A stretch of 64,000 bases of DNA from Phocoena phocoena (GCF_963924675.1 NC_089240.1:120595680-120659679); one strand, 5' to 3'; shown: positions 35,235 to 45,835, counted from the stretch's first letter. Notes: a model not told the origin generated them from the sequence alone. Program-made: numbers and translations.

Positions 35235-35484
35235 CTAAAAAAACAATTGTTTAAATAATTTTGAAAAGTTTATTTATTTATTATTTTATTTATTTATTTT
35301 GGCTGTGCCGGGTCTTAGTTGCAGCATGCGGGATCTTTGTTGCGGCATGCAGGCTTCTTAGTTGCAGCATGCAGACTCTTAGTTGCAGCATGCATGTGGG
35401 ATCTAGTTCTCTGACCAGGGATTGAACCCGGGCCCCCTGCATTGGGAGTGTGGAGCCTTACCCACTGGGCCACCAGGGAAGTCC
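35235..35484 (-). mobile_element. CHR-type SINE, long variant with TTTA tail
   Basis: Antisense tRNA-derived SINE. The (TTTA)n tail is at 35268-35300, repeated 'ttagttgcagcatgc' blocks form the body, the B-box complement (gggattgaacccggg) and the head complement (ccaccagggaagtcc) end at 35484. An exact 14-bp target duplication, tgaggatggatttt, lies at 35221-35234 and 35485-35498. It is the same variant as 59992-60212. Confidence 0.93.
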
Positions 35485-35498
35485 TGAGGATGGATTTT

Positions 35499-35889
35499 AA
35501 AGTGTCAAGGTAACCTATAACTGGATTTCTTGCCTCAACTTGGGGGTGACCTTTCTGTGAGACAGGAGGCATCTTGTTAACCTTGGTATCTGAACCCCTG
35601 GAGTCCATGTGAGGCATTGCGTTAACTTCATATAGCTGTCCATAGGGTTTGGCTTGACCCCCAGAATCTTATGCAGAGGTCCCTAGATTACACATACCTA
35701 AGTGCTCTACAAAATTCATGCTGATCTAACCAATAAAGTTTCCCTTATAACTAGGGATTTGATCACCAGTACAGGGCCAAGCAAAACCATCCTAAATGGA
35801 GGACCTCATGAAGGTGAGGGATTTTCTAGGAGCCAAAATCACTTTTCATCACAACAGGATTTCAACATAGGGTTTGGTCATATAGACCA
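35499..35889. other. No gene recognised
   Basis: Frame 35702-35926 plus (74 codons) has no known motif. Nothing else is seen. Confidence 0.35.
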
Positions 35890-36075
35890 AAATTACAAGT
35901 TATGTGGCCTTAATCAAGTTATTTAAGCTCTCTGAGCCACTGGCTCTTCATCTCTAATATGCAGACAATAACAGTATCCTAGCACAAAGAGATGTGAGGA
36001 TGAAATGAGATAATACCTTAGTGGGATTTATATAATATGGCTTATAGTACACAAAATACATGTAAAGTTTCTGCT
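35890..36075 (+). repeat. MIR SINE
   Basis: 'tatgtggccttaatcaagtt', 'aagctctctgagccactgg', 'atctctaatatgcagacaat', 'gatgtgaggatgaaatgag' and 'acacaaaatacatgtaaag' follow MIR order. Confidence 0.8.
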
Positions 36076-36085
36076 GTCCCTACCC

Positions 36086-36125
36086 CATCCCATCCCATCC
36101 CATCCCATCCCATCCCATCCCATCC
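36086..36125 (+). repeat. (CATCC)8 pentanucleotide repeat
   Basis: Eight exact tandem CATCC units with no interruption, so length polymorphism is likely. Confidence 0.98.
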
Positions 36126-36451
36126 CACAGTGAGTTATACTGAACATACTGATCTGTATTTTCTTGACACTGAGTAATCTTCCTCTTCACAGTTTATATA
36201 ACTAACCCTGAAAATGTCTGCAATATGGCAATCTGGCTTTGATGGCCCTGGGTACTTCCTAGCATGGATCTGTAAAAAATGTCTGACTCATACTTTACTT
36301 ATTGCCCAGATCTCATGGACCCTGCTGCTTGCCTTCCCCACATGATTGGCCATAGTTGGGCATTTGTGTCACCTTGAAATCCAAGTCTCTATCCATAAAT
36401 TTCTGCTTTCCTGGGCCTCACCAGAATGACCAGAACAGGGAAAATACTCAC

Positions 36452-36988
36452 TTTGAATGTTGATCCTCAGATAAACCTTTTCTTCATGTAATGGTTTAAT
36501 TTCTTTCTTTAGAAAGTCATTTGCCATGTGTCCCAAAGGATGCTTCAGTACCTCATTCACTGTCTTTTCTAGCTTCTTTTCATGATGTGTGAGCCTCCAT
36601 TGAACTATCTCTGAAATTCTACTTGTCAGGAAAACAGCCAAAATATTGAAACAGATGTCAAAAAGTATTTTCTCAACTTGGAATCATTAAATGGATCTCT
36701 ATTCATAGATAATATTAAATATAATTACATGATGTAACTGAATTTTAAATCTAATGTTTTCTCTCCAAAACATTTAAAACAATGTTTTAATATAAGGGTT
36801 TCATTGCCCCACTATGTCTCTTACCCACGAATGACTTCTTTTTTGTCTTCAATTTCAAACTTCAAAGAAGTCTTTAGCAAGGGAAGCTCTCTAAAGACAT
36901 CACAATTGTAGTCATCCTCTGATTTCTCAACCTCCTCCAAGCTATAGTCAGTACTGTTACTTCTCATTTTTAGATCAGGAGCACCTCC
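36452..36988 (-). CDS. Candidate two exons of an unidentified host gene
   Basis: On the minus strand, 36988-36825 (164 nt) and 36621-36452 (170 nt) read as two exons around a 203-bp intron. The first has a possible TAG acceptor at 36989-36991, begins GGAPDLKMRSNSTDY... and ends in phase 2 at CGTGG/gtaaga. The second follows a pyrimidine-rich acceptor (ttttcctgacaag), restores the frame exactly (...KKEVIRG then RISEIVQWR...) and ends in phase 1 at CAAA/gtgagt, a near-ideal donor. Together they give about 111 codons without a stop. The product is charged and helix-rich (KKLEKTVNEVLKH, NDFLKKEIKPLHEEK), with no transmembrane segment. I do not recognise the family. Neither exon is repeat-derived as far as I can see. 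The weakest point is the upstream acceptor, which has a poor pyrimidine tract; a start at the in-frame ATG (36965-36967) is the alternative. Flanking exons were not found with confidence. It may be part of a real gene or a decayed one. Confidence 0.5.
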
Positions 36989-37359
36989 CTACCCAGCCTG
37001 CCTGATGATGAGTTAATCCTGGTCAGAACTGGAATTAGATCTGTGAGCAGAACACAATTCTTTTAGTCTTGAATTTGTCAGGTTATCCAAGGCATTGCGT
37101 GTGTTGATAAGCCCCGTAGCTAGATGTGTGTGGCCTTTGAGTCACAGGCTTTCCCTAGTGTTCCCTCCACTGTTATACTCACCCATCCGTACAACTGGCC
37201 TGCAGTGCTCTCTTACCAGATATTTACTTTCACCTGTGATAAAACCCCATCAGCTTGACTGGAAACCTGGTGTCCTGCTTGGGTCTTATAAGACACCTGT
37301 CTCAAGGGACTGAATTAGCATCGTCTGAGTGAATTTGCACTACAAATGTAGAGCATCAC
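36989..37359. other. No further exon or repeat recognised
   Basis: Frame 37095-37313 plus (72 codons) has no known motif. If the candidate gene at 36452-36988 is real, this is its intron or upstream region. Confidence 0.35.
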
Positions 37360-37580
37360 ATCTAAGGGCCTGGGCTATTGAGCCATAGACCTTTGTATGA
37401 CTCTGAGCTGCATAGCTTGACCTAAGTGTTCTCTCGAAGTCCTAATTTCCACAAGTAAAGTGGGGATAATAGCGTTGATTCTCATAGGGTTGTTGTGAAG
37501 AACGAATGTGCTAATGAAGATAAAGCACCTATAACAGTACCTGGCACACAGCAAGTGCTCATTAATATGTACTACTAAAC
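37360..37580 (+). repeat. MIR SINE
   Basis: Well-kept MIR 3' half: 'caagtaaagtggggataata', 'ctcatagggttgttgtgaag', 'agataaagcacctataacag', 'tacctggcacacagcaagtg', 'ctcattaatatgtact'. Confidence 0.9.
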
Positions 37581-38749
37581 TTCACTGACTGCACAGAACC
37601 ACGGTATTTTCAGATTTAAATTTGAGGATCACCTAGTACTTCAAAGTTCTAGTGATCATGTGCCCTTCACATCCTCCACATTATATGTTCCTTACTTGCA
37701 GTAAATATGCATATGCTCTATTAGACTTTTTGATACAGTACTTGTCTCTCAGCACCTGCTCTACACACACTATTATACCTTTCCCCAGCACAAGAGCCCA
37801 TGTTTCTCAGAGCTGACCTAAGTGACAACAGCTGTCAAACTGCTAATCATGCTGTTCAACCTGACAAAACATTGAGCCACAGCGCCCCTTTCACAGAGGA
37901 TGTCCCTTGAATTAACACCTAGGTGAGACATTAGCCTTCTTCCTCATGAGGACAGATGATATTTTGTGCATTCTTAGTTGAATGAAACATGTAGCTGGTA
38001 CAATTTGCTAAATATAATCTTTAAGAATCATCAGTGAGCAAAGCAGAAAAAAAGGTATCTCTGCTGTACCCCTTTCCCAACATCCTATTGAAATATCAGA
38101 AAAGACACAGAAACAGAGGACAGACTGCAGAGCAGAGCAGTCCATGTGTGGAAAGTTGCATCTTGGTGGAAGATCCACCAAATGTATTTTTCGTGGAAAA
38201 TGATTGAAGGATGCTGGGGAAGGGAGGAAGAGCTTTTCCCACATGTTGGCTTGACAGAGACACTGCAGATGCGACTCACTGCTGCAGGAGAACTATACAG
38301 ACTGACTGTATGTCTCATTTTGCTTACAATAGTCTCTGTTTATGCCCATTTTTCTAGTATAAGTACTAATGTTGGCCCTTTCACTCTCAAAAGAGTCCCA
38401 GTTTGGATATTATATAGTCTCTCTAGAATTACGTAGAGTGCCTCAATAAAATACACATAACCTTAAAGTCACACAGTTACCCCTCCATTATCATTAAATT
38501 GATTTGGCTCACCTGAAAAGTATATACATTTGGGCGACCCTCCATCAAGTCTGAACCAGCCAAAGTTTGTTCCCATTCCTCCCGACACTCAGATATTGAA
38601 GCACCTCTCAAACAACATGGGAGGAAAAATAAGGCAGAGGATGCATCACCACAGGAAATTATTTGAATGCCAGAAAAAATGTTTTATTTCTCTGACGAAT
38701 GGTGAAAATTTGAGACTCATTTCCAAGAGCAAAGGAGAACATCTCTGAA
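37581..38749. other. Unique-looking sequence, no gene called
   Basis: Overlapping frames occur at 38008-38436 on both strands (up to 96 codons on plus, 38146-38436) and at 38530-38748 plus. None has a known domain or a convincing splice context. Nothing repetitive is recognised. Confidence 0.35.
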
Positions 38750-39700
38750 ATAGGAAAAAGAACAAAAAAGGGAGATCAAGCTGAGATACAGGAAAATGTA
38801 CAAATGGATGACTAAAACAAGCAAGTGACCACATGTGAAAATAATTCAGTACAGCAAAATAAAATTCCTCTTGGGAGGCAGTAATTGACAAAACATGACA
38901 GAAAAGTCAATCAGTAAAGTAGAAGAAAATGTAAGAAATGGTAATAACACAAAACCACTATGTGATTTGGAGGACCACAGAATTATAGGTGTCCAGAGGA
39001 GAAACTAGAACAATAGAAACCCAAACAGTAAAGAAAGATGAGCTTGAAGAAAATGTTCCCTTGCTGATAACAGATGTACATATACAGATTGAAAGTACTC
39101 ATTGACATCCAGGCAAAGTTAACAAACAGAAACTCATACTTTGGGATAGCTTTACATTTTAATATTCACAAATTCTCCAATCATCAAAGCAAGGAAAATG
39201 TTTACTGACAAGTGCAGAAAAATCAACCTGAACACAGTTTTCTACTCAGAAAAAAACTAAATGGAAGAAGAAAATGAAGAAATGCCCACCATGTTTTGGG
39301 TTTAAAAAACTGTAACCCAAGATTTCTACCCAGCAACATGATATATGTGGGAAGAAAACAATGATGTTCTGAGGCCATGGTACCATACTCCCCTTCTTTT
39401 ATCCACTTCCTGGCACACATAGAAAAGGATGTTTTTATAGTGTAATAAGGTAACTAGATGTGGCTGCTCACAAGAAACTATTGTCCCGAAGGCTCTGGCT
39501 GACTCAGGCTGTGATAAGCCACCCCAGAGTTGAAGGGCATCAGTTCCTCAGCACACGTCATCCATTTTTGGTACAATCTTATGCTATGGCATATGAGTTG
39601 GGAACCCCTTCACAAATGTACAGCAATTCACAAAATGTAACTCTTGTTCTCAATTCAGTAGAAACTACCTTATTTGTGCCTCAACTGAAAGAGAGATGAA
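38750..39700 (+). repeat. Degraded HAL1/L1 ORF1-like sequence
   Basis: A-rich words run in the approximate order of an old HAL1-type ORF1: 'cacagaattataggtgtcc', 'cagcaacatgatatatgtg' after 'caagatttctacccagc', the last recalling 'cctagaattctatacccagc'. No frame survives. The plus frame 39460-39699 (79 codons) overlaps the right end and is not recognised. Confidence 0.4.
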
Positions 39701-39779
39701 GGTAGAACCCAAGAACGATACTATTTTGAAGGTGACTGGAGGGGCACTCAAACCAACAAAACATAGGGTGTTATAAGCA

Positions 39780-40435
39780 TAAAGCAATTGCTAGAAATAC
39801 TGGAACTACACGTGTTACCTGCATAGTAGGTTCGCCTCTTGGTGGGTGTCGAGCCGAAAGACACAACCAAGCCAAAGATCAGGAGAAGGAAGGATGTATT
39901 ACTTCCTTCAAGTAAGTAATAAGTACTTGAAGCAAAGGAGAACCCCGGGGATCTTTCCCAAAGCAGTGTCTCTCCAAACAGCAAAATTGGGGAAATTTTA
40001 AGCTAAGGGTACATACATATTTGTGAAGGGGCTTGAGTGGAGGAGAATTCAGCATAGAATTAGGGCAAAGGTCGACAGAGTCCAAGGTTTAGTTGATTGA
40101 AGTCACTCACAGGGGTCAACATCATCATTTCATTCTCTGTCTGGGGGGGGGGGGCTTAGTTCCTGCAGAACTCAAAGATATGTATCAGATTGTTATGTTT
40201 ATTCCTTGAGGAGGAACTAGGACTCTGTTTTATCGCTGAACTATTGTTTTTTGACTGCTTTTTCTTTGTTCCTGCGTTCCCTCACCTCCCTTAAGATCAT
40301 TATTACTGAGACCTGTTCAAGGGCAAGTATTGTTGCCAGCCTTAGATCACAAAATAGCTTAGGTAAAAATGGCTTCCCTTATGTCAAGAAAGGCATGCCT
40401 GGTTCTCTTCCAGGACCCCCCTACTGTATCTGCTT
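39780..40435 (-). mobile_element. Probable ERV LTR, antisense
   Basis: The region has a mixed composition unlike its neighbours. Read on the minus strand it carries AATAAA (TTTATT at 40199-40204). Plus-strand words 'aactcaaagatatgtatcag', 'ttgttcctgcgttccctcac' and 'cattattactgagacctgtt' resemble a class I ERV LTR that I remember from cetartiodactyl genomes. A G12 run lies at 40143-40154. I could not fix the ends or a short target duplication, so the call is tentative. No viral gene is attached. Confidence 0.45.
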
Positions 40436-40514
40436 ACACATTGACTTCAAAATCCTAAAGCTATTTTTGAGAATGATTTTTATATGACTAAAAATTATAC
40501 TTTTATTATACTGG

Positions 40515-40730
40515 TTTTTTTTTTTTTTTTTTTTTTTTGCTGTACGCGGGCCTCTCACTGTTGTGGCCTCTACCGTTGCGGAGCACAGGCTCCGGACGCG
40601 CAGGCTCAGCGGCCATGGCTCACGGGCCCAGCTGCTCCGCGGCATGTGGGATCTTCCCGGACCGGGACATGAACCCGTGTGCCCTGCATCGGCAGGCGGA
40701 CTCTCAACCACTACGCCACCAGGGAAGCCC
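40515..40730 (-). mobile_element. CHR-type SINE, short form
   Basis: The T-run at 40515-40538 is the A-tail; the head ends at 40730 (ccaccagggaagccc). A short target duplication, tatactgg followed by T-rich sequence, lies at 40507-40514 and 40731-40738. The body is very close to the short CHR consensus, so it is fairly young. Confidence 0.95.
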
Positions 40731-40739
40731 TATACTGGG

Positions 40740-41035
40740 TTTTTAAGTGTATATGAACTTAATATTGAAAGTGCTGTGAACAAGACCAAGGCTGCTAAAC
40801 CAAATGGACAGTTGTCAGCTCTTCTCTTATTCTCTGCAGCATTTGTAACTAATTTTTTAAAAATTATGTTTTCAGAAGTATACTTGTTATAAAAAATTTT
40901 CAAATATATACAAGTGTTTGAAGTTAAATCAACTTCTCCTCCCCACATACCCCTAATTTTAATTCTCAAATATAAGTACTATTAAACGTTTGTAGTGTAT
41001 CCTTAAAAACTTACCTATATTATGCCCTACGACCT
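40740..41035. other. No gene recognised
   Basis: AT-rich sequence. The plus frame 40563-40892 runs out of the SINE and is an artefact. Confidence 0.35.
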
Positions 41036-41521
41036 TGTAGTGTAAGCTGACAGTTAGCTTTTCAGATTGTAGTGTAAGTGCCTGACATTAAGCTTTTGAT
41101 ATCAGAGCAACCATTTCAAAGACACCCATCTTGGATAAACACGGCTAGAATAAGAGCCAGGCTGCCCCACCCATCAAGTTCCCTTTTAGAAAGTCCTGGG
41201 GGACCTACATATCTGACCTTTTGAGTGACCCTGCTTTTCCCTTCCAGCACTTTAATTCCTGCTCTTATGTTTTAAATTCACCATAGAGAGTGAACTGTGA
41301 AACCCTATACACCCCACCCTCCACCCAAATAAAAGCAGAACCCCAGGTCTGCATTGTCTCTCTTTCTCTCAACTCATGACCTGGCTGTGTGGGCCTGGGC
41401 ATGCATTGTTCCCTCCTGGACCTGTGAGTAATATACCTTGCTTTTTCACAGTTCCCCAATGGCTGCTGCTGAGGTGTGTCTTGCAATTATAATGTGAACC
41501 ATAAGAGCCAGTCCAGACACA
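41036..41521 (+). mobile_element. ERV LTR (class I-like) followed by a primer-binding-site-like stretch
   Basis: The sequence has LTR layout: an AATAAA at 41327-41332 (caaataaaagcagaacc), a pyrimidine-rich R/U5-like stretch (ctctctttctctcaactc), and an end in ...gtccagacaca at 41521. It is followed directly by ttttggctccggttggggca, which resembles the 'CA-TTTGGGGGCTCG' boundary where gammaretrovirus-like LTRs meet the primer-binding site. The left end is uncertain; ttgtagtgtaag occurs twice (41035 and 41070). Little if any internal retroviral sequence follows before an L1 fragment at 41647. No viral gene is present. Confidence 0.6.
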
Positions 41522-41646
41522 TTTTGGCTCCGGTTGGGGCAATGTCTGTGGAGGCGGCATCCCTAGCCCACAGCACCACTGTTGATAGGCTGAGATTGAA
41601 ACGAAACAGACGTGTCAGATGACATGTAACACGGGCGATGCAACTT

Positions 41647-41740
41647 TTTTTTTTATTGGAGTGTAGTTGATTTACAATGTTGTGTTAGTTTCAGGTATAC
41701 AGCAAAGTGATTTAGTTATACATATATATCCACTCTTATG
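41647..41740 (-). mobile_element. L1 3' end fragment (~94 bp), antisense
   Basis: Begins with a T-run and 'attggagtgtagttgattta' and ends near 'ccactctt'. This is the lineage of 4853-5850 and 49253-50153. The flanks gacatgtaacacggg...gcaac (before) and gacatgtaatatatc...gcaac (after, 41762-41785) look like a diverged target duplication of about 24 bp with CpG-type changes. Confidence 0.75.
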
Positions 41741-41789
41741 TCATTTGACGTATTTCAATTTGACATGTAATATATCCTGTGCAACTTTT

Positions 41790-42660
41790 TTGTTTTCTAA
41801 AAAAAGAGATCATATGATATATACTGCTGTTTGATTTTTTTGTTTGTTTTTACTTAATATATATTGGACATAATTCTCATGTCATTCCCTGGATGTCTAT
41901 CACCATTCCTTTCAATTGGTGCATAGTATTCCATTGCACCAGTGTATTAATATTTCCTAACTTGATTATCAAATACCTTATTACTGATTGATACTGGAAT
42001 GGTTTCCATTTTTAAAAATTTTAATAATGTAGTATTGAACACCCTTATAATAAATGTATCTTTAAATATTTTTGCATATATGATAAGTTTCTAAAAATAG
42101 AATTTCTCAGTCAAGGAGTATGATTTTAATGTTCAGAGATATTGCTGTGTTGCTTTCTGAAAAGATATGGCATTTTACAGTCAACCAACAAGTGACAGAA
42201 TTTGTTTCCTCATATCTTTGTCAATAATGTAGTTTACCACCTTTCTGCTTTGTTGGGACAAATCGGATAGGCAAAATACAATGTATTTCATGGATTTTTA
42301 CTGAGGTAAACCATCACTTCATACATTTATTAACCACTTGTATTTCTTCTGTGCATATCTTGTTTTTATTGCTTGTCCTCTTCCCTTTTTTAAACAGTTT
42401 TATCATGTGTTCCCCTCACAAATTTGTAAGAACGATTTGTATATTAATAAGAACAGTCCTCCATTTATTAAAGAGTTACAGCTTTTCCCAGTTACTGTCT
42501 TTTGAAATGTTTATACTATTGATATTTCTTGGTACATAAAAACTTTTAATTTTTAGATCCCACATTTTATCAGTGTTTTCCTTTATGGCTTCTCTCTTGT
42601 CTAGGAAGGCCTTCCTCACTCAAAGATTGTTCCTTCAGTCCCATATCCTTTGTCCTTCCA
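41790..42660 (-). mobile_element. Old L1 (L1M group), antisense
   Basis: Antisense words in order: 'attggacataattctcatgt', 'gcatagtattccattgcacc', 'taaaaatagaatttctcagt', 'gatatggcattttacagtca', 'ttcctttatggcttctctct', 'aggaaggccttcctcactca'. The same family appears at 15260-15900. No frame survives. Confidence 0.75.
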
Positions 42661-43229
42661 TACTGTGTGGCCTGATCATGGCTCTAACCATTAGTGATCA
42701 GAGTAAAGTTTAATTGGCTGAGTCCTTCAGTACTCACTCAAATATTCTCAGAAAAATAATGTTTTCCATGATCAAGATCTGGAGAAATGTGTATTGTTTC
42801 TCACCTTTCTCCCTTAATTTGATCTTAATTTCGTTGTTTCTAGAAAATACTATTTTAGTCAGTAGCTGCACTCTAGTTTTATTATACCTGCTGTTTTACT
42901 CTCCGATTTTTTTTTTTAATGGGGAGTGGATTCGTTGTTCAGCAGAGTTAAAGAGAGTCAAGTAAATGTTCTTCCGTCTCCCAACTTGCGCCATAGGTAC
43001 ATTTGCAAGTGTACCTTTTTTGTACTCCCCACAAAAAATAACCAGTTTATTTTCTTGCTTTTACAACACTTCGACACTTCCCTTTTTTTTCTTTTTTTGT
43101 TTGTTTGCTTTTCTACATCATTGGATACTTTAATTTTCCTTTATGGGCTTTATCTTTTCTAACCATCCCTTAAATATTGGGGCTTTTATGATTCTGTCCT
43201 TGTCCCATTACCTCTCCAGTCTTTACAAT
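42661..43229. other. No gene recognised
   Basis: T-rich sequence with frames up to 83 codons (42714-42965 plus) and no known motif. Confidence 0.35.
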
Positions 43230-44690
43230 CTATCTGTATAATCTCATCTGCTGCAGTGGCCTCAAATACCACCTGTATATTTTTGAATCTCAAAACTCTC
43301 TCTTTATCCCAGACCTATCTCCAGCAATCTATACTCATAACTAACTACCTACTTCCATTTCTACTGTGATATTTAATATGTATCTCCAGCTTATTAAAAA
43401 ATGCTTGATTTTCTCCCTAAACCTGCTCATCTGTCAGTCTCCCACATATGAATAAATACCACCAATATGCCCTTTTTCTCAAGCCAGAACCTGAGGATCA
43501 TTCCTGATTTCTCTCTTTTCTTCATGGATGACGTCCAAACTGTTAGCAGTGATGCCAAATCTACCTCCAAAATAGTTTCCATTCTCCACACATCAGCCAC
43601 AGTGCTCATTTGGAAACACATTGCATATTATATTGTTCTCCGTCTTTAACCTCCTACAGTGGCTCCCTGCCTGATTGCCCTTTGGTTACAATTCAGATTT
43701 CTTCTCGCAGTTTACGAGGCCCATCATGATGTGGCTTCTAATCACATCTACAAGTTCATCCCCTACCTTTGGCTCCCTTCACATTTCACACACCAGGAAA
43801 ACTCAGATATGCCATGCCCCTCCTCACATAGCTTTATATACACTTTTATTTCTTCTTGAAGCATTTTCTTCTCCTACTCCCATTTTTTTCTAATGTCTTA
43901 CTGCTAAGTTTCCTTCAGGTGTTAGTATTTTTCCTATGTCAGGAAGTCATTCCTGACCACTAACCCCCAGCTCCAGTTGTAACCAAATGCAGGTTTGCCC
44001 ACTGGCCACTCAACAGCCAATAAATCAAGGGACAAACTACAGTAGAGAAGCAAGGTGCTTTATTCAGAAAAGCTGGCAATCTGGGGAGATGGGATGGACT
44101 TATGTCCAGAGACCAACTCTGAAGATTCTGCTCAGCCATGACAATTTTTTAAAGGGAAAAAGGGGAAACAATCTCAGTTAATCATTAAGGCAGGAGGTCA
44201 GATTCTTCGTCATTTTTCCATTGCGTGCAGGCCTGCTGACTTCTCCCCATCTTCCTTAGGACTCTGTGTTGCTCATGTGGTCTGCCTGCAATTGGATGTT
44301 CTCTTACCCGTGTGGTCTGCCTGCAAATTTACTAAGAGGAAACTAGGAGCAGAGAGTCAGTCATTCTTTAACTACTTAGTTTTTCATTCTTATTCCTTCT
44401 AATCCAGGAAAGGAATCAACAGGTTGGATAAGATGTTGTGTATATTTAGAAAAGCAGAAATCAGGAGCTAAGTTAAATGTTGTCTAATGGTCACATCTTT
44501 ATGAGTAAGGTCTAAGGAAAATGGGGATGAACAAACAGAAAAGGGGCAAAGGAGCTGCTTACATTAGGTATCCTTACGATATGCTATAATTAGCACACCA
44601 AGAATAGAGTGAAGATTTGTTCACATGTGTAAGTCCCCTAGTAGACTGAGTTCTGTGAGAGCAGCACAGGGACATCTTATCAAATCTATT
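43230..44690 (+). repeat. L2 LINE, ~800 bp, split by an LTR
   Basis: This is a long, well-ordered L2. 43230-43970 contains 'cctgctcatctgtcagtctc', 'tcaagccagaacctgaggat', 'cattcctgatttctctcttt', 'ctacctccaaaatagtttcc', 'cctacagtggctccctgcct', 'cgaggcccatcatgatgtgg' and 'gtcattcctgaccacta'. It resumes at about 44610 with 'agtagactgagttctgtgag' and 'gagcagcacagggacatctt', the L2 3' end. The gap 43975-44605 is filled by an antisense LTR-like element. Confidence 0.88.
43975..44605 (-). mobile_element. ERV LTR-like insertion inside L2, antisense
   Basis: L2 similarity breaks at 'gaccactaac' and resumes near 44610, so the ~630 bp between is an insertion. Read on the minus strand it has AATAAA (TTTATT at 44060-44065) and GC-mixed, CTGCCTGCA-type words typical of an LTR. 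'gtggtctgcctgcaa' occurs twice (44278 and 44317). The ends and target duplication were not fixed. No viral gene is attached. Confidence 0.55.
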
Positions 44691-45640
44691 TTGAATCAAA
44701 TAATGGACTGGATGAGTGATTTTCAAACTAGATTTTTCAAAGTTCTGAAAGTCCCTTCAGATAACTTGAAGGTGGCAGCAGGGTGGGGGAAGGAATAAAG
44801 GAAGAGAGGAGGTCATCAAAGGAACAATTCTGGAGCCTCAACCCCACTTTGAATACAGAAGCTGAACTTTTACCAATACTTCTATGAAAGTTGTGTTTCT
44901 GATTTTGTTTGAGAAAAGATTCTATTGAGAAAAACGTTTGAGAAACAACCGAAGTCCATGGTATTGAAGCTCCCCCAAAGCTCTGAATTCTGTAATTTTG
45001 TGAAACTGCAATGATTTAAATGGCTAGAATAATATAGATGATTTAAATGCAGTGATTTAAATGGCTAGAATAATATAAAGATGAAAGCATTAGACTCTGG
45101 TCTACGTACAAAGGGTCTTCAAAGAGGTTTGCCCCAGACTCAGAATATTTTCAGACAGTTTACCAGATCATTACATTACTATATGAGACAGTCATTTAGG
45201 AAACTGTTTCTAGGAGGACACAGTTTTGTTTTGTTTTGTTTTTTCAAGAGTACATATCCTACTACTTAGAAACAAATTACTATGTGGCGCCTGCAAACTA
45301 GAATACTATTCCACTCCAAGTGTTATTCAAACCTATGATAGTTTCATTCCATTTTAGTTAGTAACCCCAATAAACCTATAAAATCCATAGTCTTTCTCTT
45401 GCCTATGGGAGCCTCGATTCAGGAAATGTGATTGAATATAAAAGGCAATATTCAGAGAAGAAAGACACAATTACACAACTAATTTAATCACTTGCCTCTC
45501 GCCTCAGAGGTTAATGAGCATCCCAAGCAGGGATCACAAAACCAAAATTAGGCATTTTAGAGGTGAGATAAATAGGTATTGTAATCTTCCCATTAAAAAT
45601 TATTAAAGTTTTTAAAACTGCTCTCTATTCCACACTCTTT
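44691..45640. other. No gene recognised
   Basis: Unique-looking sequence holding a 41-bp tandem duplication (separate entry). No frame of note. Confidence 0.35.
45007..45077 (+). repeat. 41-bp tandem duplication (1.7 copies)
   Basis: A 30-bp stretch (tgcaatgatttaaatggcta and the next 10 bases) at 45007-45036 recurs at 45048-45077 with one change (a to g). The period is 41 bp, and the spacer itself contains gatttaaatg again. Confidence 0.95.
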
Positions 45641-45649
45641 CCTTTTTGT

Positions 45650-45835
45650 AATGTTTTCACATTATGAAGCACAGGATTCGAGAAGTGTCAGGGGCTTTGG
45701 ATACAATACTGCACACATTTTCTGCTCAACTGACATGAAAAAGAAGCCCACGGAAGGGAAACAACTCACCCCAGATCATTCAAGTAGTAGAAACAAGACT
45801 ATAAGTCAGGGCTATGACGCTTAATTAGATGATCT
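45650..45835 (-). repeat. MIR SINE, antisense
   Basis: 'gggaaacaactcaccccaga', 'cattcaagtagtagaaacaa' and 'gactataagtcagggctatg' fit the MIR complement ('aactgaggcacagagagg...aagtggcagagctgg'). Confidence 0.6.

Noticed and set aside
36061..36128. Direct repeats suggestive of a CRISPR array
   Set aside because: The CATCC units are contiguous with no spacers; it is a microsatellite in mammalian DNA.
36207..36269. Possible third exon of the candidate gene (minus strand)
   Set aside because: Borders look acceptable (ttttttacag and CAGG/gttagt) but it is open only in phase 0 while the previous exon ends in phase 1; in the required phase a TAG appears at once.
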